DNA from: Streptomyces sp. MUM 178J
GTDB taxonomy: Bacteria > Actinomycetota > Actinomycetes > Streptomycetales > Streptomycetaceae
Length of the DNA stretch: 64,000 nucleotides
Assembly (NCBI RefSeq): GCF_022414575.1
Contig: NZ_JADWYQ010000009.1
Coordinates: 85,618-149,617, forward strand
Direction of reading: 5' to 3'
A program made the position numbers and the translations under genes. Shown piece after piece: positions 52,236 to 61,335 of the stretch; position 1 is the stretch's first letter; every line of letters begins with the position of its first letter. The notes under the pieces were generated by a model. That model was not told where the DNA came from. It saw only the letters and a list, made by a program, of their open reading frames with translations, and made no database searches.

Positions 52236-53287
52236 GTACCCAAGAGATTCCAGAAGAGAACCTGCCGTCCGGGCAGGGTGAAACCGCCCATGGTGCGGTG
52301 AAGGTCGCCGAAGATCCGTTCGCCGACCCCGGGCTGCCGGCGCACAAGCCGCGTATCCAGGACATCGACGAGCGGGCCGCCAAGCGCTCCGAGCGCACGG
52401 TCGCGCTGCTGTTCACGGTCTCGATGCTGTCCACGATCGGCTTTATCGCGTCGTTCGTGATCTTCCCGATCAACCACATCGTCTACATCTGGCCGTTCGG
52501 GCACATCAGCTCGCTGAACTTCTCGCTCGGCATGACCCTCGGCCTTGCGCTGTTCTGCATCGGCGCGGGCGCGGTCCACTGGGCCCGCACCCTGATGTCG
52601 GACGTGGAGACCGCCCAGGAGCGCCACCCGATCGAGGCGACCCCCGAGGTCAAGACCAAGGTCATGGAGGACTTCCGGGAAGGCGCCGCGGAGTCCCAGC
52701 TGGGCCGCCGCAAGCTGATCCGCAACACGATGTTCGGCGCGCTGGCCATGGTGCCGCTCTCCGGAGTGGTGCTGCTGCGCGAACTGGGTCCGCTGCCCGA
52801 GGACAAGCTCCGCCACACGCTGTGGGCCCGGGGCAAGATGCTCATCAACCAGAACACCAACGAGCCGCTGCGTCCCGAGGACGTCGCGGTGGGGTCGCTG
52901 ACCTTCGCGATCCCCGAGGGCCTGGAAGAGAGCGACCACAACTTCAACACCGAGATCGCCAAGGCCGCCTTGATGATCGTCCGGCTCCAGCCCGGCGACA
53001 TCAAGGACAAGCAGGAGCTGGAGTGGTCCCACGAGGGCATCGTGGCCTACTCGAAGATCTGCACCCATGTCGGCTGCCCGATCAGCCTGTACGAGCAGCA
53101 GACCCACCATGTGCTGTGCCCGTGCCACCAGTCCACCTTCGACCTCGCCGACGGCGCCCGTGTCATCTTCGGTCCGGCCGGGCACGCCCTTCCGCAGCTG
53201 CGGATCGGCGTCAATGACGAGGGTTACCTCGAGGCGCTCGGCGACTTCGAAGAGCCCGTCGGTCCTGCCTTCTGGGAGCGCGGATGA
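52232..53287 (+). CDS. qcrA: Rieske iron-sulfur subunit of the bcc complex
   Basis: 351 residues. Three membrane helices (about residues 55-75, 85-110, 165-185) precede the Rieske fold with the [2Fe-2S] ligands in 'CTHVGCPISLYEQ' and 'HHVLCPCHQSTFDL'. Actinobacterial Rieske subunits carry this extended three-helix N-terminus. Overlaps both qcrC and qcrB (ATGA at each junction). Confidence 0.96.
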   Translation: MSTQEIPEENLPSGQGETAHGAVKVAEDPFADPGLPAHKPRIQDIDERAAKRSERTVALLFTVSMLSTIGFIASFVIFPINHIVYIWPFGHISSLNFSLGMTLGLALFCIGAGAVHWARTLMSDVETAQERHPIEATPEVKTKVMEDFREGAAESQLGRRKLIRNTMFGALAMVPLSGVVLLRELGPLPEDKLRHTLWARGKMLINQNTNEPLRPEDVAVGSLTFAIPEGLEESDHNFNTEIAKAALMIVRLQPGDIKDKQELEWSHEGIVAYSKICTHVGCPISLYEQQTHHVLCPCHQSTFDLADGARVIFGPAGHALPQLRIGVNDEGYLEALGDFEEPVGPAFWERG

Positions 53288-54915
53288 GTACTACTGCGAC
53301 CGAAGCAAAGAGCCGCAAGGCACCCGCGGGCGAGCGGGTCGCCGACTGGGCGGACGGCCGGCTGGGGATCTACTCCCTGGCCAAGGCCAACATGCGGAAG
53401 ATCTTCCCGGACCACTGGTCCTTCATGCTGGGCGAGGTCGCCCTCTACAGCTTCATCATCATCATCCTCACGGGTGTGTATCTGACGCTGTTCTTCCACC
53501 CGAGCATGAACGAGATCGAGTACCACGGCTCGTACGTGCCGATGCAGGGCATCCGGATGACCGAGGCCTACGCCTCGACCCTGGACATCAGCTTCGACGT
53601 CCGCGGCGGCCTGCTGATCCGGCAGATCCACCACTGGGCGGCGCTGATCTTCCTTGCCGCGATGTTCGTGCATATGATGCGCGTCTTCTTCACCGGCGCG
53701 TTCCGCAAGCCGCGTGAGCTCAACTGGCTGTTCGGCTTCCTGCTGTTCGTCCTCGGCATGTTCACCGGCTTCACCGGCTACTCGCTCCCGGACGACCTGC
53801 TCTCCGGCACCGGTGTCCGCTTCACGCAGGGCGCGATCCTGGCGACGCCGATCGTCGGCACCTACATCTCGATGTTCCTGTTCGGCGGGGAGTTCCCCGG
53901 CCACGACATGGTGGCCCGGTTCTACTCGATTCACATCCTGCTGCTGCCGGGCATCATGCTCGGCCTTGTGGTGGCACACCTGATCCTGGTCTTCTACCAC
54001 AAGCACACGCAGTTCGGCGGTCCCGGCAAGACCGAGAAGAACGTCGTCGGCATGCCGCTGCTGCCGGTCTACATGGCCAAGGCGGGAGGCTTCTTCTTCC
54101 TGGTCTTCGGCGTGATCGCGATGATCGCGGCGATGTTCACGATCAACCCGGTGTGGGCGCTCGGCCCGTACCGTCCGGACCAGGTGTCCACCGGCGCCCA
54201 GCCCGACTGGTACATGGGCTTCGCCGAGGGACTGATCCGGGTGATGCCCGGCTGGGAGATCAACTTCGCCGGCCACACGCTCGTCCTGGGCGTGTTCATC
54301 CCGCTGGTGATCTTCGGTGTGATGCTGGGCGCGATCGCGGTCTACCCGTTCATCGAGTCCTGGATCACCGGCGACAAGCGCGAGCACCACATCCTGGACC
54401 GCCCGCGCAACGCGCCGACCCGGACCGCGCTGGGCGTCGCCTGGGTCACCGCGTATGTCCTGATGCTGGTCGGCGGCGGAAACGACATCTTCGCCACGCA
54501 CTTCCATCTGTCGATCAACGCGATCACCTGGTTCGTGCGGATCGCCTACTTCGTCGGGCCGGTGCTGGCGTTCGTCGTCACCAGGCGGATCTGCCTCGGC
54601 CTCCAGCGCCGCGACAAGGAGAAGGTGCTGCACGGACGTGAGTCCGGCATCATCAAGCGCCTGCCGCACGGTGAGTTCGTCGAGATCCACGAGCCGCTCG
54701 ACGCGGAGACCCGCTACAAGCTGGTCTCGCACGAGCAGTACGAGCCGGCCGAGCTCGGCCCGGAGGTCGACGAGAACGGCGTCAAGCGCAAGATCAAGCG
54801 CTCGGAGAAGCTGCGCGCCAAGCTCAACAAGGGCTACTACGGTGAGGGGAACCAGATCCCCAAGCCCACGGCCGAGGAGTACCGGGAGATCACCAGCGGC
54901 CACGGCCACCACTGA
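53284..54915 (+). CDS. qcrB: Cytochrome b subunit of the bcc complex
   Basis: 543 residues with eight or nine helices. Heme-b histidines are in 'LLIRQIHHWAALIFLAAMF' and 'HILLLPGIMLGLVVAHLILV'. The PEWY-equivalent region is 'VSTGAQPDWYMGF'. The long hydrophilic C-terminus ('RYKLVSHEQYEPAELG' onwards) is the actinobacterial extension. A perfect hairpin follows. qcrCAB forms the quinol:cytochrome c part of the supercomplex. Confidence 0.97.
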   Translation: MSTTATEAKSRKAPAGERVADWADGRLGIYSLAKANMRKIFPDHWSFMLGEVALYSFIIIILTGVYLTLFFHPSMNEIEYHGSYVPMQGIRMTEAYASTLDISFDVRGGLLIRQIHHWAALIFLAAMFVHMMRVFFTGAFRKPRELNWLFGFLLFVLGMFTGFTGYSLPDDLLSGTGVRFTQGAILATPIVGTYISMFLFGGEFPGHDMVARFYSIHILLLPGIMLGLVVAHLILVFYHKHTQFGGPGKTEKNVVGMPLLPVYMAKAGGFFFLVFGVIAMIAAMFTINPVWALGPYRPDQVSTGAQPDWYMGFAEGLIRVMPGWEINFAGHTLVLGVFIPLVIFGVMLGAIAVYPFIESWITGDKREHHILDRPRNAPTRTALGVAWVTAYVLMLVGGGNDIFATHFHLSINAITWFVRIAYFVGPVLAFVVTRRICLGLQRRDKEKVLHGRESGIIKRLPHGEFVEIHEPLDAETRYKLVSHEQYEPAELGPEVDENGVKRKIKRSEKLRAKLNKGYYGEGNQIPKPTAEEYREITSGHGHH

Positions 54916-54975
54916 TCGCCTGCCCGGCTGATCGACTGACCGCCCGGTCGCCCTGACCGGAGCGTCCGCCACGGC

Positions 54976-55008
54976 AAGAGCCCCGTCCACGCGCTGGACG
55001 GGGCTCTT
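54976..55008 (+). terminator. Hairpin terminator of qcrCAB
   Basis: A perfect 14-bp stem, AAGAGCCCCGTCCA at 54976-54989 with 54995-55008, and a 5-base loop cgcgc, 61 bases after the qcrB stop. Confidence 0.85.
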
Positions 55009-55090
55009 CGCCGTCCCCGGGGGCTGGATAGGGTGGATGCATCCCCTAGTGGATGAATCCCCATCGGCTGTGGACCCTCAGGAGCGGACC

Positions 55091-56155
55091 ATGAACGTTG
55101 TGACCCCGGTCGGCGGCGACAGCGTGGCGGACCTCTCCTGGCCCGTCGTGCTGAACGCCCTGCTGGACAACCGCGACCAGAGCGCGGAGGCCACCGCCTG
55201 GGCGATGGACCGCATCCTCAGCGGCGAGGCCACCAACGCCCAGATCGCAGGCTTCGCCGTCGCCCTGCGCGCCAAGGGCGAGACGGTCGAGGAGATCTCC
55301 GGCCTGGTGCGCACCATGTACCGGCACGCCAATCTGATCGAGGTGCCCGGCAGAACCGTCGACATCGTCGGCACCGGCGGCGACGGCGCGAAGACCGTCA
55401 ACATCTCGACCATGTCGGCGATCGTCGTCGCCGGCGCCGGCGCGAAGGTCGTCAAACACGGCAACCGCGCCGCATCGTCCGCCAGCGGCGCCTCCGACGT
55501 GCTGGAGAAGCTCGGCGTCAATCTGGAGCTCACCCCCCAGCGGGTGGCCCAGGTCGCCGAGGAGGCGGGGATCACCTTCTGTTTCGCGGTGAAGTTCCAC
55601 CCGGCGCTGCGGCATGTGGCCGCGGCCCGCAAGGAGCTCGGAATCCGTACCACATTCAACTTCCTGGGGCCGCTGACCAACCCCGCCCAGGTGAAGGCGC
55701 AGGCCACCGGGGTGGCGGACGCGCGGATGGCCCCCATCATGGCCGGGGTGCTCGCCGAGCGCGGCTCCTCCGCCCTCGTCTTCCGCGGCGACGACGGCCT
55801 GGACGAGCTGACCACCACGGCCACCTCGCGCGTCTGGACCGTACGCGACGGCCGGGTGCGCGAGGAGCGCTTCGACCCGCGGGACATCGGCATCGAGCTG
55901 GTGCCCGTGGAGGCGCTGCGCGGCGGCGACTCGTCCTACAACGCCGATGTCGCCCGCCGGCTCCTGGACGGCGAGCAGGGACCCGTACGGGACGCCGTGC
56001 TGCTCAACGCGGCGGCGGCGCTCGTCGCCCTGGAGCCGGCCGGCGGCACGCTTGCCGAGCGGCTGGCGGCGGGCGTCGAGCAGGCCGCGCGGTCGATCGA
56101 CTCGGGGGAGGCCAAGGCGGCGCTGGACCGCTGGATCGCGGCGAGCAACGCCTGA
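55091..56155 (+). CDS. trpD: Anthranilate phosphoribosyltransferase
   Basis: 354 residues; ATG with AGGAG upstream. '[20 protein letters not shown]' (phosphoribosyl pyrophosphate loop) and '[20 protein letters not shown]' (anthranilate/PRPP contacts) identify TrpD, the second step of tryptophan synthesis. It is separate from other trp genes here, as in other Streptomyces. Upstream, an independent promoter region lies between the qcrB terminator and its start. Confidence 0.95.
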   Translation: MNVVTPVGGDSVADLSWPVVLNALLDNRDQSAEATAWAMDRILSGEATNAQIAGFAVALRAKGETVEEISGLVRTMYRHANLIEVPGRTVDIVGTGGDGAKTVNISTMSAIVVAGAGAKVVKHGNRAASSASGASDVLEKLGVNLELTPQRVAQVAEEAGITFCFAVKFHPALRHVAAARKELGIRTTFNFLGPLTNPAQVKAQATGVADARMAPIMAGVLAERGSSALVFRGDDGLDELTTTATSRVWTVRDGRVREERFDPRDIGIELVPVEALRGGDSSYNADVARRLLDGEQGPVRDAVLLNAAAALVALEPAGGTLAERLAAGVEQAARSIDSGEAKAALDRWIAASNA

Positions 56156-56396
56156 GCCCGGAGCGTCTCCCGCGCGGCCCGCGCGGGGCCTTGTGCGGCC
56201 CGGCCCCTTCGCGGGCCTTTGTGCGGCCCCTTCGCGGGCCTTTGCGGGGCCCTCGTGCGGCCCTTCGTGCGGACCGCGTGTGCGGCCTCATATGGCCGGG
56301 CTCCTTCGCGGGGCTCCTTCGCGGGGCTCCTTCGCCGGGCCCTTGTGCAGTCCGCGTGCGCCGACTCGTGAGGGCCTTGCGAGGGCCTCGCGTGTG

Positions 56397-56458
56397 GCGC
56401 AAGGCGCAGTCCGGATCCCGGTACTGCGCCTTGCGCATGCTGAGACATATGGCAGGAT
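56397..56458 (+). promoter_or_regulatory. Inverted repeat overlapping the promoter of the SAM-IV leader
   Basis: GCGCAAGGCGCAGT (56397-56410) is perfectly repeated in inverted form at 56423-56436. A candidate promoter overlaps it: TTGCGC (56431-56436), 16 bases, CAGGAT (56453-56458). The dyad could be the trpD terminator, an operator or both. Before it, 56156-56396 is low-complexity DNA of TTCGCGGGG and TTTGTGCGGCC repeats with no gene. Confidence 0.5.
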
Positions 56459-56467
56459 GCTCGGCAA

Positions 56468-56586
56468 GGTCATGAGTGACAGCGACTTCGGCCCCGGCCC
56501 GCTGTCCGGCAACCCTCCGTCCGTGGCGGGGTGCCCCGGGTGAAGACCAGGCCGTGGGCAGCGAGGTCCGCGGCAAGCGCGGACCC
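56468..56586 (+). ncRNA. SAM-IV riboswitch
   Basis: The sequence follows the SAM-IV consensus block by block: GGTCATGAGTGACAGCG, then CCCCGG, GCTGTCCGGCAACCCTCC, then GGCGGGGTGCCCCGGGTGA, GACC closing the first helix (56545-56548), and a second hairpin GGTCCGCG-gcaag-CGCGGACC (56565-56585) containing the conserved GCAAGCGCGG. SAM-IV elements are known from actinomycetes and reduce expression of sulfur/methionine genes when SAM is high. The gene downstream is a class V aminotransferase. Confidence 0.9.
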
Positions 56587-56612
56587 CTGCGAACCCCGGG
56601 GTCCTGGTCCTC

Positions 56613-56676
56613 AAGGGAGCAGTCTCGTGAGCAAGCGAATGCGCTAGGGCCGCTCGGCCCCTTCCTTTCATTCTCC
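56613..56676 (+). promoter_or_regulatory. Six-codon leader ORF with overlapping hairpin (possible attenuator)
   Basis: After the riboswitch, AAGGGAG (56613-56619) precedes a GTG-initiated ORF 56627-56647 encoding VSKRMR and a TAG stop. The last base of that stop begins a GGGCC-gctc-GGCCC hairpin (56647-56660) followed by a pyrimidine-rich CTTCCTTTCATTCTCC. The layout is that of a translated leader with an adjacent terminator-like stem, which could be how the riboswitch or ribosome affects downstream transcription. Confidence 0.55.
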
Positions 56677-56745
56677 ACGCGGCGGCGCACGCCGTGTGTC
56701 GAGTTCTCACAGCCATCTCGCCTTGTCCCACCGGGAGTCACCGCC

Positions 56746-58113
56746 ATGTCCGCATGCCCGAACACCGCCGTCGCCGACCCCGCCCGCTGCGAGCCGGGCG
56801 GGCCTTCCCAGCCGCTGCCCGTGCTGGGTCGCGAAGTCACCGTGCCGCTCGTGACCGGCGGCGACGTCGCTTATGCCGCCCTCGACTACGCGGCAAGCGC
56901 GCCCGCCCTGCAACGCGTCTGGGACGATGTCGCCGCCTACGTGCCGTACTACGGCAGCGTGCACCGCGGCGCCGGCTACCTCTCCCAGCTCTCCACCGAC
57001 CTGTTCGAGAACAGCAGGGCCGCCGTCGCCGAATTCCTCGGCTGCCGGCCCGATGACCAGGTCGTCTTCACCCGCTCCACGACCGACTCGCTCAATCTGC
57101 TGGCCGCCGCGCTCCCCGGCGGCTGCGAGGTCTTCGTCTTCGAGACCGAGCACCATGCCTCGCTGCTTCCGTGGAGGACGGCCCGGGTGACGTATCTGGA
57201 CGCCCCGCAGACCCCCGGGCAGGCCGTCGGGGCCCTGGAGCGGGCCCTCGCCGACCGCGACGACCCCTATGGCCCCGCGCTGGTCTGCGTCACCGGCGCG
57301 TCCAATGTGACGGGTGAGATCTGGCCGGTACGGGAACTGGCCGCAGCGGCGCACGCCCACGGCGCACGGATCGTGCTGGACGCCGCCCAGCTGGCCCCGC
57401 ACCACCCGGTGGACATCGCCGAACTTGACGTCGACTGGGCCGCGTTCTCCGGGCACAAGCTGTACGCGCCCTTCGGCGCCGGCGTCCTCGCCGGGCGCGC
57501 GGACTGGCTGCGGGAGGCCGAGCCCTACCTCGCCGGCGGCGGCGCGTCCCGGACCGTGGCGCGACGCGCCGACGGCGGCGTGGACGTGGAATGGCACGAC
57601 ACCGCGGCGCGGCACGAGGCGGGTTCGCCGAACGTGATCGGCGCATACGCCATCGCCTCCGCCTGCCGGGCGCTTGCCGGCGTCGGCTTCGACGCCCTCG
57701 TGGCCCGTGAGCAGCGCCTCGTCGACACGGTCCGCGCCGGTCTCGCGGAGGTGCCCGGTGTGCGGGTGCTCTCGCTGTTCGGTGACGACTCCCCGCGCGT
57801 CGGCGTCATCTCCTTCGTCGTCGACGGCTGGAACAGCTCGCACTTCGCGGCGGCGCTGTCGGCGGAGTACGGGATCGGGGTGCGCGACGGGCTGTTCTGC
57901 GCGCACCCCCTGGTGCGCGCGCTCCTCGGCGGCGACCCGGAGCAGTCCGCCGGATGCGGAGCGCCCGAGGCGCTCAACGCGATCCGGGTCAGCTTCGGCG
58001 CGGGCACGCCTGACGAGCATGTCGAACGCTTTGTGCGCGCGGTGCGTGAGCTGGTGCGCGACGGGGCGCGCTGGCTGTACCGCACGGAGGCCGGTCGCTG
58101 CGTGCCGGCCTGA
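56746..58113 (+). CDS. Class V PLP-dependent aminotransferase (cysteine-desulfurase-like)
   Basis: 455 residues; ATG with GGGAG nine bases upstream. PLP-lysine region 'DWAAFSGHKLYAPFGAGVL', a 'HHASLLPWR' segment, and a cysteine in 'VRDGLFCAHPLVRALLGG' where desulfurases and selenocysteine lyases place the persulfide Cys. The upstream SAM-IV riboswitch places it in methionine, cysteine or SAM metabolism, so sulfur-amino-acid cleavage is plausible. Distinct from the desulfurase-TusA fusion at 43719; no TusA domain here. Confidence 0.85.
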   Translation: MSACPNTAVADPARCEPGGPSQPLPVLGREVTVPLVTGGDVAYAALDYAASAPALQRVWDDVAAYVPYYGSVHRGAGYLSQLSTDLFENSRAAVAEFLGCRPDDQVVFTRSTTDSLNLLAAALPGGCEVFVFETEHHASLLPWRTARVTYLDAPQTPGQAVGALERALADRDDPYGPALVCVTGASNVTGEIWPVRELAAAAHAHGARIVLDAAQLAPHHPVDIAELDVDWAAFSGHKLYAPFGAGVLAGRADWLREAEPYLAGGGASRTVARRADGGVDVEWHDTAARHEAGSPNVIGAYAIASACRALAGVGFDALVAREQRLVDTVRAGLAEVPGVRVLSLFGDDSPRVGVISFVVDGWNSSHFAAALSAEYGIGVRDGLFCAHPLVRALLGGDPEQSAGCGAPEALNAIRVSFGAGTPDEHVERFVRAVRELVRDGARWLYRTEAGRCVPA

Positions 58114-58277
58114 CGCGGACCGGGCGCGCTCCCGTCCTTGCGGCCCCGGCGGGCGTCATCCTCAAGGACCCTGTGCCCGACGGGAGCCGGCGACCGGCCG
58201 GACGGGCGCTGGGTGGACAAGGGCCCGCGCGCCGCGGAGCAAGGGCCCGCCCGGACCCCGCACCCCCGCCGGAGGCG

Positions 58278-58559
58278 CTACGCGTCGAGGCCGATCGCGA
58301 ACGCCGCCTCCAAGTCATGCTGCGAATACGTCCGGAACGCCACATGCGTGTCCGTCGCCTCCACGCCCGGGATCTTGCTGATCCGGCCGGGGATGACATC
58401 CGCCAGGTCGTCGTGGGCCGCCACCCGCACCATCGCGATCAGGTCGTATGTACCCGTCACGGAGAAGACCTCGCTGACGTTCTCCAGCGAGGCGATCGAC
58501 TCGGCGATCTCCGGAATGCGGTCCACGCTGGTCTTGATGAGCACGATCGCGGTGATCAC
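58278..58559 (-). CDS. Stand-alone Lrp/AsnC ligand-binding (RAM) domain protein
   Basis: 93 residues from GTG 58559. 'MITAIVLIKTSVDRIPEIAE' to 'VSEVFSVTGTYDLIAMVRVA' and 'TDTHVAFRTYSQHDLEAAF' is the ferredoxin-like RAM domain of Lrp/AsnC, without its HTH. Such orphan domains bind amino acids and modulate full-length family members. Its start overlaps the rhomboid gene's stop (GTGA), so it is translated from the same mRNA. Confidence 0.9.
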   Translation of the reverse strand: MITAIVLIKTSVDRIPEIAESIASLENVSEVFSVTGTYDLIAMVRVAAHDDLADVIPGRISKIPGVEATDTHVAFRTYSQHDLEAAFAIGLDA

Positions 58560-59308
58560 GGTTGGCGTTCTCCCTCGGTGGCCGCTGCTGGGGGCTTCGG
58601 CTTCACTCTAGCCCCACCCCTGAACCGGCCCCACGCGTAGACGAAGCCCAGCCCGAACCCCACCAGATGCGCGAGGTAGGCCACGCCCGGTCCGCTGTCC
58701 GCCTCCCGCGCCGCCAGCCCCTGGAGCATGAACCAGAAGATCAGCACGGCCCAGGCGGGGAACCGCAGCGGCAGAAAGAACAGAAACGGGAAGAGACTGG
58801 TCACCCGGGCCCTGGGGAAGAGGCACAGGAACGCGCCGAGGACACCGGAAATGGCCCCGGACGCGCCCACGAGAGTCTGTTCCGATCCGGCGTTCGCCAC
58901 GGCGTAGGCGAACAGCGCCAGACAGCCGCAGCCGAGATAGAACAGGCAGAACCCCAGATGCCCCATGCGTTCTTCGGTCATCGCGCCGAAGACGAACAGA
59001 AACAGCATGTTGCCGAGCAGGTGCAGCCAGCTTCCGTGCACGAACAGCGCGGTGAGCGGGGTGAGCAGCGCCCGGGGCCGGCCCGCGAGCAGCTCCGCGG
59101 GGATGACGCCCCAGCGTTCGAAGTACCCGCTCCGCGCGGCGATCAGGGCGTCGACGGCGCCGTACCCGGGGGCGAGGCCCGACACGGGGCTGGTCAGGAA
59201 CACCGCGCAGCACACCGCGATCACGCCGTAGGTGACCACGGGGCCGGTGGCCAGGCCCCGTACCGTCCCCCGCGCCGCACGCCGCCAATCGATCACGGCA
59301 CAGATCAT
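58556..59308 (-). CDS. Rhomboid intramembrane serine protease
   Basis: 250 residues from ATG 59308; the frame extends upstream through a region opposite the zinc-ribbon gene that is not coding. Six to seven helices with the catalytic pair: Ser in 'VGASGAISGVLGAFLCLFP' and His in 'AHLVGFGLGFVYAW'; 'HGSWLHLLGNMLFLFVFG' carries the HxxxN of helix 2. Rhomboids cleave single-pass membrane proteins. Coupled to the AsnC-type gene by a GTGA overlap, an unusual partner. Confidence 0.93.
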   Translation of the reverse strand: MICAVIDWRRAARGTVRGLATGPVVTYGVIAVCCAVFLTSPVSGLAPGYGAVDALIAARSGYFERWGVIPAELLAGRPRALLTPLTALFVHGSWLHLLGNMLFLFVFGAMTEERMGHLGFCLFYLGCGCLALFAYAVANAGSEQTLVGASGAISGVLGAFLCLFPRARVTSLFPFLFFLPLRFPAWAVLIFWFMLQGLAAREADSGPGVAYLAHLVGFGLGFVYAWGRFRGGARVKPKPPAAATEGERQP

Positions 59309-59485
59309 GGCGTAGTGGGACTTGCCGGTACAGAGTGCCTCGCCGCTCCAATGGGTACCCGCAAGGCCGTAGGGTTGCGGGCAGCACTTCCGCAGTTCGA
59401 CGGCGCACCGCGGCACCCGCATCCGTACGGCGCACGGCAGACGGCGCTCGACGTACGACGTACGAGGAAAGAGGAGACGGCACGC

Positions 59486-59731
59486 ATGACGACGACGGTT
59501 CCCCAGCCGACGGCCGACACCCGCTGGCGCTGCACGCTCTGCGGCAATCTCACCCGTTTCGATGTGACCCGCTCGTCCCGTGTCGTCGAGTACGTCCATC
59601 TGGACCTGGCAGGAGAGCCGAAGGTCGAGGAGCGCGAGGTGCTCAGTGAGACCATCGAGTCGGTCCGCTGCCGCTGGTGCAATGCGGTGGACCAGATCGA
59701 GCTGGTGGACAGGCCGGGCGCCGGCTCCTGA
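59486..59731 (+). CDS. Small two-CxxC zinc-ribbon protein
   Basis: 81 residues; ATG with GGAGACGG upstream. Two CxxC pairs, C16/C19 (CTLC) and C62/C65 (CRWC), flank a Glu/Val-rich beta section, giving a zinc ribbon. Conserved in Streptomyces as a hypothetical. It precedes the NYN-domain gene by 61 bases on the same strand and may be co-transcribed with it. Confidence 0.82.
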   Translation: MTTTVPQPTADTRWRCTLCGNLTRFDVTRSSRVVEYVHLDLAGEPKVEEREVLSETIESVRCRWCNAVDQIELVDRPGAGS

Positions 59732-59792
59732 CGGAGCCGCCCGCACGGGCCAGCGCAGGGACAGGCAGGACAGTCAGCAGAGGTGACGGATC

Positions 59793-61154
59793 GTGGAGCA
59801 GCCCGAAGGCGGCGCGGAGCCGGCCGGTGCGGCCGGTGACGCCGCGGAGGCGCTCGACCGTCCGCTGCCGGAGGGCGTGAGACGGCGCATCGTCGCCCTG
59901 GTGTCCGACGCCTTCGGCGGGCTGACCGTCGGCGAACTGCCGCCGCAGCTGCGGCAGTATGCCCGGTTCACCCCGTCCCGCCGGGCGCGTTTCGCGGGCA
60001 ACGCCATGGCCTCGGCCCTGGAGAGCGACCCGGTCTTCCGGCAGCGGATCGGGGAGCGGCTGAGCAGGGCGGAGCCGGAGTTGGCCCGCGCTCTGGAGGG
60101 CGGGTCGCCCCCGGCGGCGGCCGATCCGGTGGATGTGGCGGCCGCGGCCTATGTGCTCAGGCCGTCCGGATGGGTGAAACTGGTGGCGGCCGCGGGCGAG
60201 GAGGCCCAGCGTGCCGACGCCGAGCGGGCCGACGAGGCCGGCCGGCGCGAGCTGGAGCGGCTGCGCGCGGAACTCGCGGAGGCGCGCGACCGCGCCAAGG
60301 GCGAGACCGAGCGGCTGCGCGCCGAGTTGGATGCGGCACGCAAGGAAGCTGAATCGCTTCGTCGTAAGCTCCGCAGCGCGCAGAGCGATGTGAAGCGCGG
60401 TGAGGCCGCGCTGCGGCGGGCGCAGGCCGACGCCGAGACGCAGCGCTCGGAGTCCGCGGCCCAGGTCTCCGCGGCGGAGAGCGAGGCCCGGCGGCTCAAG
60501 GCCCGGCTCGGTGAGGCCGAGGCAGCCGTGGAGGCGGGGCGGCGCGCCGCCCGCGAGGGCCGTTCGATAGAGGACATGCGGCTGCGGCTGCTGCTGGACA
60601 CGGTGCTGGACGCCGCCCAGGGGCTGCGCCGCGAACTGGCGCTGCCCCCCGCGGGCACGCATCCGGCGGACACGGTGGACGCGGTCGAGCCGGGGCGGAT
60701 GTCGCCCAAGGACGTCGCGGCCCGTGCGCTGTCGGCGACCGATCCGGCGCTGCTGGACCAGTTGCTGGCGCTGCCGCAGGCGCATCTGGTGGTGGACGGC
60801 TACAACGTCACCAAGACCGGCTATCCGACCATGCCGCTGGAACAGCAGCGGCTGCGGCTGCTGGGCGGTCTCTCGATGCTCGCCGCGCAGACGGGCGCGG
60901 AGATCACCTGTGTGTTCGACGGCGCGGAGCTGGCCGCGCCGGTGCTGCTGGCGCCGCCGCGCGGGGTGCGCGTGCTGTTCTCCAAACCGGGCGTGACGGC
61001 GGACGAGCTGATCCGCCAGCTGGTGCGGGCCGAGCCGCCGGGCCGTCCCGTCATCGTCGTCTCCACCGACCGCGAGGTGGCGGACGGGGTCGCGAAGGCG
61101 GGCGCCCGCCCGGTTGCGTCCGCTTTGCTGCTCAAGCGGCTTTCGCGGGTCTAG
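59793..61154 (+). CDS. NYN/YacP-like nuclease-fold protein with coiled coil
   Basis: 453 residues from a GTG. N-terminal helical domain (about 1-130), a long Glu/Arg/Ala coiled coil (about 135-265) and a C-terminal YacP-like NYN domain: 'AHLVVDGYNVTKTGYP', 'ITCVFDGAELAAPVLLAPP', 'VTADELIRQLVRAEPPG', 'VIVVSTDREVADGVA' carry the acidic residues of this PIN-like fold. Related proteins are suspected RNases or RNA-binding factors. The coiled coil between the two domains is the actinobacterial pattern. Confidence 0.88.
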   Translation: MEQPEGGAEPAGAAGDAAEALDRPLPEGVRRRIVALVSDAFGGLTVGELPPQLRQYARFTPSRRARFAGNAMASALESDPVFRQRIGERLSRAEPELARALEGGSPPAAADPVDVAAAAYVLRPSGWVKLVAAAGEEAQRADAERADEAGRRELERLRAELAEARDRAKGETERLRAELDAARKEAESLRRKLRSAQSDVKRGEAALRRAQADAETQRSESAAQVSAAESEARRLKARLGEAEAAVEAGRRAAREGRSIEDMRLRLLLDTVLDAAQGLRRELALPPAGTHPADTVDAVEPGRMSPKDVAARALSATDPALLDQLLALPQAHLVVDGYNVTKTGYPTMPLEQQRLRLLGGLSMLAAQTGAEITCVFDGAELAAPVLLAPPRGVRVLFSKPGVTADELIRQLVRAEPPGRPVIVVSTDREVADGVAKAGARPVASALLLKRLSRV

Positions 61155-61300
61155 TCGCCGGCTCGGCAGGGTCTCGCAACTGTCATGCGGAATGCCCGAA
61201 TTGATCCAACGCGGGCGGGACATTGTGTCAAGTGACGGCTACAGCCCGTGGGAACCGAGTAAAGAATGGGCTGCGTGGGCGAGATTTTTCCTATGAGGAT

Positions 61301-61330
61301 TTGAAGTGATCACAGGAAGGTCACTAGGGT
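61301..61330 (+). promoter_or_regulatory. Candidate promoter for the first NlpC/P60 gene
   Basis: TTGAAG (61301-61306) and TAGGGT (61325-61330) with 18-base spacing. Transcription would begin about 61337, the expected start of the leader element below. The gene-free span 61155-61492 otherwise holds an AT-rich stretch (GAGATTTTTCCTATGAGGAT) and that element. Confidence 0.5.
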
Positions 61331-61335
61331 CTGGC

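Noticed and set aside
59309..59746. Upstream extension of the rhomboid gene
   Set aside because: Lies antisense to the zinc-ribbon gene and contains no membrane or family motif.
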